Counted from the stretch's first letter, positions 9,650-20,744 are shown. The stretch: DNA of 59,648 nt from an uncultured Collinsella sp. (GCA_902464485.1 CABQJJ010000006.1:1-59648); one strand, 5' to 3'. Translations and numbers: made by a program. Notes: generated by a model not told the origin, from the letters alone.

Positions 9650-9767
9650 GGTGGGGTCCTTTGGGTAGTTGGATTGGACAATGCCCGTACATAGTACATG
9701 GTTGTGAGAGGTTGTGACCCCATTGCTCGGTAAACGGTTGGGACTGGGTACGGTCACAGGTTCCAAG

Positions 9768-9827
9768 CATGTACATCAGCCTCCAAAGATGTCGAAAAAA
9801 AGTCGTTTTTGGAGGGTGATGTACATG
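9768..9827. repeat. Long palindrome flanking the DUF559-like gene, copy 1
   Basis: Twenty-bp near-perfect inverted arms (9768-9787 and 9808-9827; CATGTACATCA, then CCTCCAAA) around a 20-nt core containing GATGTCG and AGTCG. The second copy at 10975-11030 has the core in the opposite orientation. Confidence 0.9.
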
Positions 9828-9855
9828 TTTTGGCGCGGGGCGAGCGGGTTCGTCG

Positions 9856-10863
9856 TTACTCAGAAGGCGGCTCTTCGGCTTGATCGCTCTTCCAGTTGCG
9901 GATAAGTACCTTGCGCAGTTCGTCTTGCTTTCGCTGATACACGGCATCTATGCAACGGGGCGTGCCGAGTGCTTCGCGGATATTGTTCATGGCACGGTGA
10001 AAAGCGAGTTGGCTGGCAAATTGTGTTGAGGTGAGTGTGACGATGCGATAGCCCATTTGGGCAAGCACGGCCTCTCGCTCCGCATCTGCCCCCTTGCGCT
10101 CGGCCTCGTCGTGAAAGCCGCCCTTATATTCGATGCCGAGTTCTCTGCGCTTACAGGTAATGAGGGCATCGATTTTGAGCGTTCGGGCTTTGGTGCAATG
10201 CCAGAGCCGTTTGGGGATCTCGAGGGGCTTATTGAGCTCGACACCTCGGATGCCAACGCCGCCTTCGCGCGTCGGGAGTGAAAGGGCAATGGCCGACGCG
10301 CTTTCCATGGGCGAGGCAGAGTGGTCGTAGACGTGTCTGAGCGCAAGTCGCGCGCGTGTGGCACCGGGTTTGCCGGGGTGCCGATCGAGTAGTTCGACAA
10401 CTTCGTCCTTGGAAGTGGTTGCTGGCTGCTCGGTGTAAGAGTCGCCAGGATTGAGCCCCATGCGATAATCACCGCAAACTTCGTAGCCGTATTCGAGGTA
10501 TTCGATTCTGTCCATCCACTCGGCAGCGAATACGAAGGTAAGGGCTTCGTCGGTGATAAAAATACCGGGGGTCAGCTCGTCAATATGGCCGTAGGGTAGA
10601 TTTTGGCCAAGAACGTGGCAATTTACGCCTTTGGCGCGGATTCGCTCGAAGGCAAATACAACGGAGATATCGATAGCCTCAAGCATGCTAGTGGGAATAC
10701 CGCAGTCGGTAAGAGCCCGTCGAATGCGCGTGGTGCGTTGCTGGGTGGAGAGGCCTCTTGCGCCTATCTGGTAGTCGTGCTGCGCGATCGCCTGAACCAG
10801 GTCTTGTGGCGCGTGATGGACGAGCCATGCGGTTTTATGCGTAATGAGAACAGGAGTATCCAT
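9856..10863 (-). CDS. DUF559-like protein with PD-(D/E)XK nuclease-type C-terminus
   Basis: 335 residues. ATG 10863 has GAGAGG 8 nt upstream. The N-terminal two thirds resemble the accessory region found in Abi-type or DUF559 proteins, with no motif I can name. The C-terminal ~100 residues contain IDALI, LGIEYKGGFH and GYRIVTLT, spaced like the D...(E)xK core of Vsr/DUF559 PD-(D/E)XK endonucleases, with the E-Y-K-G-G segment in the catalytic position. It stands alone, with no methylase or antitoxin next to it, between two inverted copies of a ~58-bp palindrome. Role unknown: an orphan nuclease, a defence protein or a mobility function are all possible. The family call is moderate, the function open. 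Confidence 0.6.
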   Translation of the reverse strand: MDTPVLITHKTAWLVHHAPQDLVQAIAQHDYQIGARGLSTQQRTTRIRRALTDCGIPTSMLEAIDISVVFAFERIRAKGVNCHVLGQNLPYGHIDELTPGIFITDEALTFVFAAEWMDRIEYLEYGYEVCGDYRMGLNPGDSYTEQPATTSKDEVVELLDRHPGKPGATRARLALRHVYDHSASPMESASAIALSLPTREGGVGIRGVELNKPLEIPKRLWHCTKARTLKIDALITCKRRELGIEYKGGFHDEAERKGADAEREAVLAQMGYRIVTLTSTQFASQLAFHRAMNNIREALGTPRCIDAVYQRKQDELRKVLIRNWKSDQAEEPPSE

Positions 10864-10974
10864 TAGGGACCTCTCGCTTTATGCCGATATGCAATCCTTA
10901 TGTCCGTTGAAGTGAGAAAATATACCGAATGCTGGCAAAACGATCGATCGCGCGCCGAGCGCGATATGCAAAGG

Positions 10975-11030
10975 TGTACATCAGCCTCCAAAAACGACTT
11001 TTTTGACATCTTTGGAGGGTGATGTACATG
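10975..11030. repeat. Long palindrome flanking the DUF559-like gene, copy 2 (inverted)
   Basis: Eighteen-bp arms (10975-10992 and 11011-11028) matching copy 1 at 9768; the core reads AACGAC...GACATC, the reverse complement of the core of copy 1. The two copies thus form inverted borders about 1.15 kb apart around a single gene. Confidence 0.9.
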
Positions 11031-11045
11031 TTTGAGATCTGGGCT

Positions 11046-11086
11046 GGTGTTGAACGCCCTGGCGGGTTCGAATCCCCCCTCCTCCG
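11046..11086 (+). pseudogene. 3' remnant of a tRNA-Ser gene
   Basis: Begins just after the palindrome and holds only the variable arm, the T arm (GGGTTCGAATCCC) and the 3' acceptor strand CCTCCTCCG of a serine tRNA. The D arm, anticodon and 5' acceptor are absent; palindrome sequence sits where they should be. It points opposite to the two intact tRNA-Ser genes nearby. Such 3' tRNA fragments often mark integration or recombination sites. Confidence 0.7.
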
Positions 11087-11111
11087 TTGTATTTGTTTGT
11101 AAGGGACTCAA

Positions 11112-11142
11112 AACAAAAAAGCTCCCTTTGTTGGGAGCTTTC
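11112..11142 (-). terminator. Terminator downstream of tRNA-Ser(CGA)
   Basis: Perfect 9-bp stem AAAGCTCCC (11118-11126 with 11133-11141); on the minus strand it is followed by TTTTTTGTTTT. Confidence 0.85.
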
Positions 11143-11152
11143 TCAACCAAAA

Positions 11153-11243
11153 TGGCGGAGGAGGAGGGATTCGAACCCTCGTGACCTTATACAGGCCAAA
11201 CGGTTTTCGAGACCGCCGCATTCAACCACTCTGCCACCCCTCC
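11153..11243 (-). tRNA. tRNA-Ser (anticodon CGA)
   Basis: Minus-strand cloverleaf: acceptor GGAGGGG with CTCCTCC, anticodon loop CTCGAAA, long variable arm typical of class II tRNAs, T arm GGGTTCGAATCCC, and an encoded CCA end at 11153-11155. Confidence 0.95.
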
Positions 11244-11252
11244 GCGTGGGGT

Positions 11253-11282
11253 AAAAACAAAGCAGGCACTAAGGCCTGCTTT
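11253..11282 (-). terminator. Terminator downstream of tRNA-Ser(GGA)
   Basis: Perfect 9-bp stem AAAGCAGGC (11259-11267 with 11274-11282), followed on the minus strand by GTTTTTAC. It separates the two tRNA genes into different transcripts. Confidence 0.8.
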
Positions 11283-11291
11283 GGAATTAAC

Positions 11292-11382
11292 TGGCGGAGA
11301 GTCAGGGATTTGAACCCTGGAGACGCTTTTGACGCCTACACGATTTCCAATCGTGCTCCTTCGGCCACTCGGACAACTCTCC
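11292..11382 (-). tRNA. tRNA-Ser (anticodon GGA)
   Basis: Minus-strand class II tRNA: acceptor GGAGAGT, anticodon stem-loop CACGATTGGAAATCGTG, long variable arm, T arm AGGGTTCAAATCCCT, encoded CCA at 11292-11294. Confidence 0.95.
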
Positions 11383-11775
11383 GTTAAATGCGAAAGTCAG
11401 TATACACGAGGAACGGCAAAGTGCAAACCAAAAACTTGGCATTTTTAAAATTGCATCGCTCCGTCGTTTGTTCAACCGTGTCGAAACCGATCGATGACCT
11501 GCGTAATCGATCCAGGCGAACTGTTCAAACGAGGTAGTTGCGGACGGTTTGGAATCAAGTTTAAAAACTCAATATGCCGCGTTGTGCCACTGGTATGCAT
11601 TTTGCGACCGCAGCCATGCTGCAAACGACTTGCGCTTATCTGGCAGAAAGCCGACACGTACCCGCCCTTGTCCGCAAATCCGTCAAGCTATTGGTCGGCG
11701 TTTGGTTGGAATGCGCATGAAACGCCGTGCGAGTATGGGCATATGTGGAGGTCATGAGGTTGTAGCTGCATATTC
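11383..11775. other. Gene-free stretch between tRNA-Ser and rpsF
   Basis: About 390 bp. Short frames exist (for example 11494-11757) but none has a ribosome-binding site or recognisable protein sequence. I see no gene or strong repeat here. Confidence 0.5.
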
Positions 11776-11804
11776 TTGCGGCCTGGGAGGTTGAAAGATA
11801 TTAT
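11776..11804 (+). promoter_or_regulatory. Predicted promoter of the rpsF operon
   Basis: TTGCGG at 11776-11781, 17-bp spacer, TATTAT at 11799-11804; 72 bp upstream of the rpsF start. Confidence 0.6.
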
Positions 11805-11820
11805 TACCAAGTCTTTTCCT

Positions 11821-11849
11821 GCTTCAGGCGCACCTTCACGACCTGAAGC
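11821..11849 (+). promoter_or_regulatory. Leader hairpin upstream of rpsF
   Basis: Perfect 8-bp stem GCTTCAGG (11821-11828) with CCTGAAGC (11842-11849) and a 13-nt loop CGCACCTTCACGA, between the promoter and the ribosome-binding site. S6:S18 feedback hairpins occupy this position in many bacteria; I cannot confirm the consensus here, so that role is a suggestion. Confidence 0.4.
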
Positions 11850-11875
11850 CACATTTGCCCAGAGGAGGTGACAAT

Positions 11876-12169
11876 ATGAAGGCTTATGAACTGCTGTTCT
11901 TTGTTGACCCGTCGCTCGACCCCGAGACTCGTCTCGCTGTTATGAAGCGTATCGATACCACGATCGCTGAGGGCGCTGGCAAGGTCGACTCCGTTGACGA
12001 GTGGGGCAAGCGCAAGCTCGCCTACGAGATCAACGACCTCACCGATGGTGACTACACCCTCATCAACTTCCACGCAGATCCTACCCAGATCGCCGAGCTT
12101 GATCGCGTCCTGCGCATCACCGACGCTGTGGTCCGCCACATGATCGTCCGTCGCGACGACCAGGAGTAA
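11876..12169 (+). CDS. rpsF: 30S ribosomal protein S6
   Basis: 97 residues, the usual length. ATG 11876 follows AGAGGAGGTGA by 5 nt, so I take it over the ATG at 11855. The sequence is typical S6: MKAYELLFFVDPSLDPE, then a GKRKLAYEI motif and a basic RHMIVR end. S6 binds S18 on the 30S platform. It opens the conserved rpsF-ssb-rpsR-rplI operon, coupling translation with replication and repair. Confidence 0.97.
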   Translation: MKAYELLFFVDPSLDPETRLAVMKRIDTTIAEGAGKVDSVDEWGKRKLAYEINDLTDGDYTLINFHADPTQIAELDRVLRITDAVVRHMIVRRDDQE

Positions 12170-12217
12170 GACTGTCGTTTTGGACTGGGCTTGTGCCCCA
12201 AGAGGAAGTAGTGAGTA

Positions 12218-12670
12218 ATGAGCATCAATCGAGTGAACATCACCGGTAACCTCACCCGCGATCCCGAGCTGCGCGCCACCGCCGGCGGAACCCAGGTTCT
12301 GTCCTTTGGCGTCGCCGTGAACGATCGTCGTCGCAATGCGCAGACTGGCGAGTGGGAGGACTATCCCAACTTTGTCGACTGCACTATGTTCGGCACCCGC
12401 GCCGAGGCCGTGAGTCGTTTCCTGGCAAAGGGAAACAAGGTCGCGATCGAGGGCAAGCTGCGCTACAGCTCTTGGGAGCGCGACGGTCAGCGCAGGAGCA
12501 AGCTTGAGGTCATTGTCGATGAGATCGAGTTTATGAGCTCCCGTGGTGGCCAGGGTGGCTACGATCAGGGCGGTTACGCCCCCGCAGCTCCCGCGCCCGC
12601 AGCACGTCCTGCCGCACCGGTGGCTACGCCGCCCGCGGTCGACGTCTACGATGAGGACATCCCGTTCTAA
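12218..12670 (+). CDS. ssb: Single-stranded DNA-binding protein
   Basis: 150 residues. The N-terminal OB fold (residues 1-105; INRVNITGNLTRDPELR) binds single-stranded DNA as a tetramer. It is followed by a Gly/Ala/Pro-rich linker (106-140) and the acidic tip DEDIPF that docks replication and repair partners. RBS AGAGGAAGTAGTGAGTA upstream. It lies between rpsF and rpsR, the classical arrangement. Confidence 0.97.
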   Translation: MSINRVNITGNLTRDPELRATAGGTQVLSFGVAVNDRRRNAQTGEWEDYPNFVDCTMFGTRAEAVSRFLAKGNKVAIEGKLRYSSWERDGQRRSKLEVIVDEIEFMSSRGGQGGYDQGGYAPAAPAPAARPAAPVATPPAVDVYDEDIPF

Positions 12671-12742
12671 GGGTTGTTCACCTATTTTTGAGTGAGAGGC
12701 GGCTTCGGCTCGCCGAAGTTGCCAAATGAAAGGTATTTTGAC

Positions 12743-13009
12743 ATGGCTAATGATTATTCTGCACGTCAGCCGCGTCGTAAGTACTGCCAGTTCTGCAAGG
12801 AGAACACTGAGTTCATCGACTATAAGGACACTCAGCTTCTCCGTAAGTACATGACCGACCGTGGCAAGATCAAGCCCCGTCGCGTCACTGGCGCTTGCAC
12901 GCAGCATCAGCATGACATCGCCAACGCCATCAAGCGCGCCCGCGAGATGGCTCTCCTGCCGTACACCGTCCCCGTGGTTTCCTCTCGTGGCAACCGCGAC
13001 CGCGGCTAA
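12743..13009 (+). CDS. rpsR: 30S ribosomal protein S18
   Basis: 88 residues starting at ATG 12743 (AAAGG 11 nt upstream); an in-frame ATG at 12692 would add an unrelated leader. It carries the CQFCKEN segment near the N-terminus, with paired cysteines as in the zinc-type S18 paralogue, and the conserved IDYKDTQLLRKYMTDRGKI core. S18 partners S6 in the 30S subunit. Confidence 0.96.
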   Translation: MANDYSARQPRRKYCQFCKENTEFIDYKDTQLLRKYMTDRGKIKPRRVTGACTQHQHDIANAIKRAREMALLPYTVPVVSSRGNRDRG

Positions 13010-13024
13010 GAAGGGAGACGCATC

Positions 13025-13564
13025 ATGAAGGTTATTCTTCTCGATGAGATCAAGGGCAAGGGCGGCGAGGGTGACGTCGTAGAGGTCGCTCAGGGTTACG
13101 CTGAGAACTTCCTGTTCCCCAAGAAGCTCGCTGTTGCCGCCACTAAGGGCAACCTCAAGCAGCTTGACGAGCGTCGCAACAACATCGCCAAGCGCGAGGC
13201 CGTCCGTCTGGCTACCGCCAACGAGACCAAGGCTGCCTTCGAGGGCAAGACGGTTACCGTTGACGTCAAGGTTGGCGACGAGGGCATTCTCTTTGGCTCC
13301 GTTACCGCCGCTATGATTGCTGACGCCATCAAGGATCAGCTTGGTATGGACATCGACCGCAAGCGCGTCGAGCTCGGTAAGCCCATCAAGGTTGCCGGTG
13401 CCCACACCGTTGCCATCTCGCTGTACCGCGAGATCAAGGCCGAGGTTGTCGTTCTCGTTGGCGTTACCGCCGAGGAGCTCGCTGCCGAGGCTGAGGCTGA
13501 GGAGGCCGCTGAGGTCGCCGAGGCTGAGACCGCCGAGGTCGAGACTGAGGCTGCTGCCGAGTAG
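13025..13564 (+). CDS. rplI: 50S ribosomal protein L9 with acidic tail
   Basis: 179 residues. Residues 1-148 are normal L9: N-terminal rRNA-binding domain (MKVILLDEIKGKGGEGDVV), long connecting helix, C-terminal domain. The last ~30 residues are an added Glu/Ala tail (repeats of AEAEE), so the protein is about 30 residues longer than usual. RBS AAGAAGGGAGACG upstream. Last gene of the operon, with a terminator 33 bp after the stop. Confidence 0.95.
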   Translation: MKVILLDEIKGKGGEGDVVEVAQGYAENFLFPKKLAVAATKGNLKQLDERRNNIAKREAVRLATANETKAAFEGKTVTVDVKVGDEGILFGSVTAAMIADAIKDQLGMDIDRKRVELGKPIKVAGAHTVAISLYREIKAEVVVLVGVTAEELAAEAEAEEAAEVAEAETAEVETEAAAE

Positions 13565-13596
13565 CATTTGCTGCAACGCAACAATCTTGTTCTAAG

Positions 13597-13634
13597 AAGG
13601 GCGCTCTGGGAGACCAGGGCGCCCTTTTATTTTT
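13597..13634 (+). terminator. Terminator of the rpsF-ssb-rpsR-rplI operon
   Basis: Thirteen-bp stem with one mismatch (13597-13609 with 13614-13626), GAGA tetraloop, then TTATTTTT. Confidence 0.85.
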
Positions 13635-13815
13635 AGCGCCATGCGAGCACCGTGATGAGCGCCGTGAGAGCGGGTATCCGTTTCTCACGTTTGGATGGTG
13701 TCCCATTTTGGGACCGTTCATCCGTTTGGTTCGGTGATGATTGATGCGACACGGCCCCCTTTTGGACTGTGGCTGATACTATGGATGCTCGCAAGCGATA
13801 TGAATGAGGATGCTC

Positions 13816-15207
13816 ATGGCATATGACGATAGGGAGACGGGGCTGACGGTCGAGGACCGTGGTTCCAAGTTGGGTCTTCCCCAAAACCAAGATGCAGAGG
13901 CTAATGTACTGGCCGCTATGCTGCTATCGCCTGAGGTGGTCGAAGAGGCTCAGGTGGAGCTGCAGCCCGATGATTTCTACCGGCCCATTCATAAGACCAT
14001 CTATACCGCGATGGTCGATATGTACAACAGCCGTATTCCCATCGACTCCATCTCGCTGATTGATTATCTGCGAAGCATCAACAAGCTCGATGCCGTGGGC
14101 GGCGAGGCGTACATTTTGGAGCTGATGGGGCAGACGCTATCGCTCGTCAACTGGCAGCACCATGCCGCCATCGTGCGCCGCGATTCGATGCTGCGCGAGC
14201 TGATCGGCGCCACCAACGAGATTAACGCGCTGGCCTACAACGCTCCTACCGACACCAAAGAGGTCGTGGAGCTGGCCGAGAGCAAGCTGCTTAAGGTTAC
14301 GGCGCGCGAGGTCAAGTCGAGCTATAAGACGCTGACCGAGTTTATGGTCGAGGCCTATAACGAGGCCGAGGAAGTGTGTCAGGCCGGCGGCCAGGCCGCG
14401 GGCGTGCCCACGGGCTTCCCGTCCCTCGACCGTATGCTCATGGGTTTCCGCGAAGGCCAGCTCATCATCATCGGTGCGCGTCCTGCTGTGGGTAAGACGT
14501 CGTTCGCCCTGAACTTGGCGCTCAATGCCGCCGCTGCCGGCTATACCGTCGGTTTCTTCTCGCTGGAGATGTCAGGCAAGGAAATTGCGCAGCGCCTGAT
14601 TTGTGCCTATGCCATGATCTCGATCAGTGACTTCCGCACGGGCCGCATTAGCCCCGAGCAGTGGGCCAATATCAACGAGGCCACGCAGACCTTGTCCAAG
14701 CTCGATATTCTGATTGACGATACGCCCGGCACTACGGTGACCGAGATTCGCGCCAAGAGTCGCCGTATGCTTCATAACAAGGAGAAGGCCATCATTATCT
14801 TGGACTACCTGCAGCTGGTGAGTCCTCCGCCGGGACGCCGCTCCGAGAGTCGTACCGTCGAGGTTTCGGAGATGTCGCGCGGCTTGAAGATTATGGCCAA
14901 GGAGCTCAAGATTCCGCTGATCGCGCTGTCGCAGCTGTCTCGTCAGGTCGAATCCCGTACCGGCAAGCGCCCGCAGCTTTCCGACCTGCGTGAATCGGGC
15001 TCCATCGAGCAGGACGCCGATATCGTCATGTTCTTGGACCGCTCCGCCGACGAGGCCGAGGCCTCGCGCGATGATCGACCCGACGAGGGCGTCACGCGTA
15101 TCGTCGTGGCCAAGAACCGTTCGGGCCCGATCGGCGACGTCGATTTGATGTTCCTGCCGGCATCCACCAAGTTCTATGAGCTTGATGGGGCGCATACCGA
15201 GGAGTAG
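13816..15207 (+). CDS. dnaB: Replicative DNA helicase
   Basis: About 463 residues. Three in-frame ATGs lie at 13804, 13810 and 13816; I favour the last because GAGG sits 7 nt before it. DnaB is the hexameric helicase that unwinds the fork and recruits primase. N-terminal domain (LPQNQDAEANVLAAMLL), RecA-like C-terminal motor with Walker A GARPAVGKTS, Walker B IIILDYLQL, the LSQLSRQVESR segment and the arginine-finger region DLRESGSIEQDAD. No intein. It follows the ribosomal operon after a terminator, so it is transcribed separately. Confidence 0.97.
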   Translation: MAYDDRETGLTVEDRGSKLGLPQNQDAEANVLAAMLLSPEVVEEAQVELQPDDFYRPIHKTIYTAMVDMYNSRIPIDSISLIDYLRSINKLDAVGGEAYILELMGQTLSLVNWQHHAAIVRRDSMLRELIGATNEINALAYNAPTDTKEVVELAESKLLKVTAREVKSSYKTLTEFMVEAYNEAEEVCQAGGQAAGVPTGFPSLDRMLMGFREGQLIIIGARPAVGKTSFALNLALNAAAAGYTVGFFSLEMSGKEIAQRLICAYAMISISDFRTGRISPEQWANINEATQTLSKLDILIDDTPGTTVTEIRAKSRRMLHNKEKAIIILDYLQLVSPPPGRRSESRTVEVSEMSRGLKIMAKELKIPLIALSQLSRQVESRTGKRPQLSDLRESGSIEQDADIVMFLDRSADEAEASRDDRPDEGVTRIVVAKNRSGPIGDVDLMFLPASTKFYELDGAHTEE

Positions 15208-15298
15208 GACAGGCGCCCGTTGCACGGGTATACTGGGAATGTTTTGTGCTTCTGCGCGCTTGCGGTGCGCAGACAGTCCATGTATGTAAGGAGTAAAC

Positions 15299-16585
<1,287 letters not shown>

Positions 16586-16606
16586 TCGGTTTATACGGTT
16601 ATTGCG

Positions 16607-16650
16607 ATATACCCCTTTGCAGCCCGGGCGGGCGGCCGAGGGGTATATTT
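16607..16650 (+). terminator. Hairpin after purA
   Basis: Perfect 10-bp stem ATATACCCCT (16607-16616) with AGGGGTATAT (16639-16648), GC-rich 22-nt loop, weak T-tract. Probable terminator or attenuator before purD. Confidence 0.55.
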
Positions 16651-16702
16651 GCTTGCAAAGGGCTCGCGCGGAGCGGGCCATTCATCCATAGAGGAGGCAC
16701 CC

Positions 16703-18007
<1,305 letters not shown>

Positions 18008-18019
18008 AATCCGAGAGGA

Positions 18020-18724
18020 ATGAGACGGATGGACGAGAAGAACGAAGAGCTCGTGGACGCGCAGATCGTCGAAGAGGACAGCCGCATGTATGGGCACGCC
18101 GAGGGCGAGCCTGGTGGCGAGGTCGCTGACGAGCCGGCACTGGTGCTGGGCGACGACGACCCGCACGATGCCGAGCTGCACGAGAAGATTCTTTCGGAGG
18201 AGTGCGCCTGGAAGGGCAAGATCCTCGACGTCCACCGTCTTGAGGTTGAGCTGCCCAACGGTCACCGCAGCGCCCGCGATATCGTTCGCCATCCGGGTGC
18301 GGCGGCCGTTGTGGCACTGACTGAGAGCGGCAAGATCGTGCTGGTACGTCAGTATCGCACCGCTATCGACCGCGTGACGGTTGAGATTCCCGCCGGCAAG
18401 CTCGATCCGGGCGAGGACCCGCTCGATTGCGCCAAGCGCGAGTTGCATGAGGAGACGGGCTTTAGGGCTGGTCGCATTCGCTTTTTGACGTCGATTGTCA
18501 CGACCTGCGGTTTTTGCGACGAGATCATTCACATCTACCTGGCTACCAAGCTCGAGTTTGATGCGCCCAACCCCGATGATGACGAGTTTGTCAACGTCGA
18601 CCTGGTGCCGCTGCATGAGCTGATCGACGCCGTGCTCGACGGCAAGATCGAAGACGCCAAGACCGTCGTGGGTGCACTTGCCTGCGACAGCATCGCGCAC
18701 CGCTTGGGTGGAGCGGAGCTCTAG
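18020..18724 (+). CDS. NUDIX hydrolase, ADP-ribose pyrophosphatase type
   Basis: 234 residues (ATG 18020; ATG 18029 is equally possible). A perfect NUDIX box spans GKLDPGEDPLDCAKRELHEE and the following TG; the preceding VEIPAGKLDPGE is characteristic of the ADP-ribose pyrophosphatase (NudF) group, which splits ADP-ribose to AMP and ribose 5-phosphate. An acidic N-terminal extension of about 60 residues (EEDSRMYG ... GDDDPHDAELHEK) precedes the fold. Linked to purD; by inference it recycles ribose phosphate. A repeat-rich gap follows. Confidence 0.85.
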   Translation: MRRMDEKNEELVDAQIVEEDSRMYGHAEGEPGGEVADEPALVLGDDDPHDAELHEKILSEECAWKGKILDVHRLEVELPNGHRSARDIVRHPGAAAVVALTESGKIVLVRQYRTAIDRVTVEIPAGKLDPGEDPLDCAKRELHEETGFRAGRIRFLTSIVTTCGFCDEIIHIYLATKLEFDAPNPDDDEFVNVDLVPLHELIDAVLDGKIEDAKTVVGALACDSIAHRLGGAEL

Positions 18725-18885
18725 GTTACGCGGTTTTACCAAACCGCGTAACAGGTCGACGCTGCAAACGCCCCTAAGCGGCAATCTGCCTTTCAATCGT
18801 CGCTTGCGTACCGAAGTACGCGTCGCTCCTCTTTCAAGGCACCTTGCTCGCTTGGGGACGTTTTCGCTGACGCTGCCAGAACATC
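18725..18885. repeat. Composite hairpin element, family A copy 1
   Basis: Three parts. (i) A perfect 12-bp hairpin GTTACGCGGTTT (18725-18736) with a TACC loop. (ii) The linker GGTCGACGCTGC at 18754. (iii) A ~44-bp imperfect stem (about 18757-18790 with 18838-18885) carrying a 47-nt apical module (18791-18837) that contains GCGTACCGAAGTACGC and GTCGCTCCTCTTTCA. The apical module recurs at 45412-45457 in an unrelated stem; parts i and ii recur at the carA 3' end. Confidence 0.8.
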
Positions 18886-18971
18886 GGCGTTATGCTTGTT
18901 GGAACGCTTTGTTTTCAGCCCGACCGGTTCAAACGGATTTCTCACGCTATTTATTTCTCTCCGAGGACTGC

Positions 18972-20744
18972 ATGTTTAAGAGGTTTCTTTCGTATTACAA
19001 GCCCCAGATGGGGCTTTTTGTTGCCGATACTGTTTGCGCCCTGGTGCTTGCCGCCATTGATCTGGCGTTCCCCATTATCCTGCGCAATTTGACCGGAGGG
19101 CTGTTTACCCAGGGCCAGGCTGCCATTTTGCAGGCGCTCGGTATGATTGCGGTGGGTCTGGTGCTGATGTATGCCATCCGTTGCGTCTGCCGCTACTTTG
19201 TGAGCTACTGGGGCCACGTGATGGGCGCGCGCATGGAGTCCAAAATGCGCGAGGACCTGTTTGACCAGTACGAGCGCTTTAGCTTTGCATACTTCGACCG
19301 CAACAGCTCGGGCGATATGATGAGCCGCGTTGTCAACGACCTATTTGATATCTGTGAGGCAGCGCATCACGTACCCGAGTGGATCATCATCTGCGGTATC
19401 GAGATTATCGGCTCGTTTGTGATCCTCTTTACCATCGCCCCGGTGCTGGCGCTTGCCATGGTCGTGGTGACGGCGGCGTTTGCGGTCATTATGTTTTGGC
19501 AGAACATGCGCATGCGTGAGGTCTTTAGCGACAACCGCAAAAAGATCAGCGGCATTAATGCGCAGCTGCAGGATTCGCTGGCGGGCATGCGCGTGGTCAA
19601 GAGCTTTGCCAACGAGGAGACCGAACGCTCTAAGTTTCGCGCCTCTAACGACCGCTACCTTTCGTCCAAGGAGAACATGTACCACGCCATGGGCGTCTAT
19701 ACCGCGACGTATGGCCTGCTCTCGGGTGTGCTCTATGTGATCGTAGTGCTGCTGGGCGGTTGGCTGGTGGCCCAGGGGCAGCTGCAGGCGGTCGATATGG
19801 CGACCTTCGCACTCTATATTTCGCTGTTCTGCACGCCGCTCGAGACGCTTGTCAATTCGGCCGAAACGTATCAGAAGGCCATCGCCGGCTTTAAGCGTAT
19901 GGACGAGGTGCTTTCGACCGTGCCGGATATTCAGGATAGACCGGGTGCCGTGGATCTGAAGGTGACGGCGGGTGCTGTTGAGTATCGCGACGTGTGCTTT
20001 AGCTATGAGGATGTTGAATTGGGCGAGGGCCGCGCCGACGGACGCCCTGTTATCGACCATATGGACCTGTCTATCAAGCCCGGCCAGACCATCGCGCTGG
20101 TTGGTCCCTCGGGCGGCGGCAAGTCTACGACTTGTTCGCTGCTGCCGCGCTTTTACGACGTGGCTGACGGATTCATCAGCATCGACGGGCAAGACGTGCG
20201 CGATGTGACGCAGCAGAGTTTGCGCCGTGCTATTGGCCTCGTGCAGCAGGATGTCTACCTGTTTGACGGTACGATTGGCGAGAATATCGCCTACGGCAAG
20301 CCGGGCGCTACGGCGGGTGAAATCGCCGAGGCCGCTCGCCGCGCGAACATCGATGCTTTTATCGAGTCGCTTCCGCAGGGCTACGACACCGTGGTGGGCG
20401 AGCGCGGTAGTCGTCTTTCGGGTGGTCAAAAGCAGCGCGTCGCCATCGCGCGCGTGTTTCTCAAGAATCCCAAGATCCTTATTTTGGACGAAGCGACGAG
20501 TGCTTTGGATAACGAGAGCGAGGAAGCGGTTCAGGAGTCGCTCGAAGAGCTGGCACGCGGCCGTACCACGATCATCATCGCCCACCGTCTCTCGACTATT
20601 AAGCATGCTGACGAGATTGCGACTGTCGAGCATGGTCGCGTTGTGGAACGTGGCACGCATGAGCAGCTTCTCGCCCGTGGCGGCACCTATGCCCGTTACT
20701 ATCGAATGCAGTTCGAAGGTGCGCGTGCGCACGAGCTCGACTGA
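18972..20744 (+). CDS. ABC exporter, fused permease-ATPase
   Basis: 590 residues from ATG 18972; the open frame reaches 100 codons further up but only through the repeat element. Residues 1-310 form a six-helix exporter domain (FKRFLSYYKPQMGLFVADT start, substrate-exit helices, RVVNDLFDI coupling region). Residues ~330-590 form the ATPase with Walker A GPSGGGKST, signature LSGGQKQR and Walker B ILILDEATSALD. Family: multidrug/lipid type (MsbA/BmrA-like), working as a dimer in the membrane. Only one half-transporter gene is present, suggesting a homodimer. Substrate unknown. Confidence 0.9.
   Translation: MFKRFLSYYKPQMGLFVADTVCALVLAAIDLAFPIILRNLTGGLFTQGQAAILQALGMIAVGLVLMYAIRCVCRYFVSYWGHVMGARMESKMREDLFDQYERFSFAYFDRNSSGDMMSRVVNDLFDICEAAHHVPEWIIICGIEIIGSFVILFTIAPVLALAMVVVTAAFAVIMFWQNMRMREVFSDNRKKISGINAQLQDSLAGMRVVKSFANEETERSKFRASNDRYLSSKENMYHAMGVYTATYGLLSGVLYVIVVLLGGWLVAQGQLQAVDMATFALYISLFCTPLETLVNSAETYQKAIAGFKRMDEVLSTVPDIQDRPGAVDLKVTAGAVEYRDVCFSYEDVELGEGRADGRPVIDHMDLSIKPGQTIALVGPSGGGKSTTCSLLPRFYDVADGFISIDGQDVRDVTQQSLRRAIGLVQQDVYLFDGTIGENIAYGKPGATAGEIAEAARRANIDAFIESLPQGYDTVVGERGSRLSGGQKQRVAIARVFLKNPKILILDEATSALDNESEEAVQESLEELARGRTTIIIAHRLSTIKHADEIATVEHGRVVERGTHEQLLARGGTYARYYRMQFEGARAHELD

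Noticed and set aside
11494..11794. Small open frames before rpsF
   Set aside because: No ribosome-binding site, two overlapping frames, no recognisable protein features.
18672..18971. N-terminal extension of the ABC exporter
   Set aside because: These 100 codons translate the NUDIX gene end and the hairpin element; the exporter domain starts at ATG 18972.
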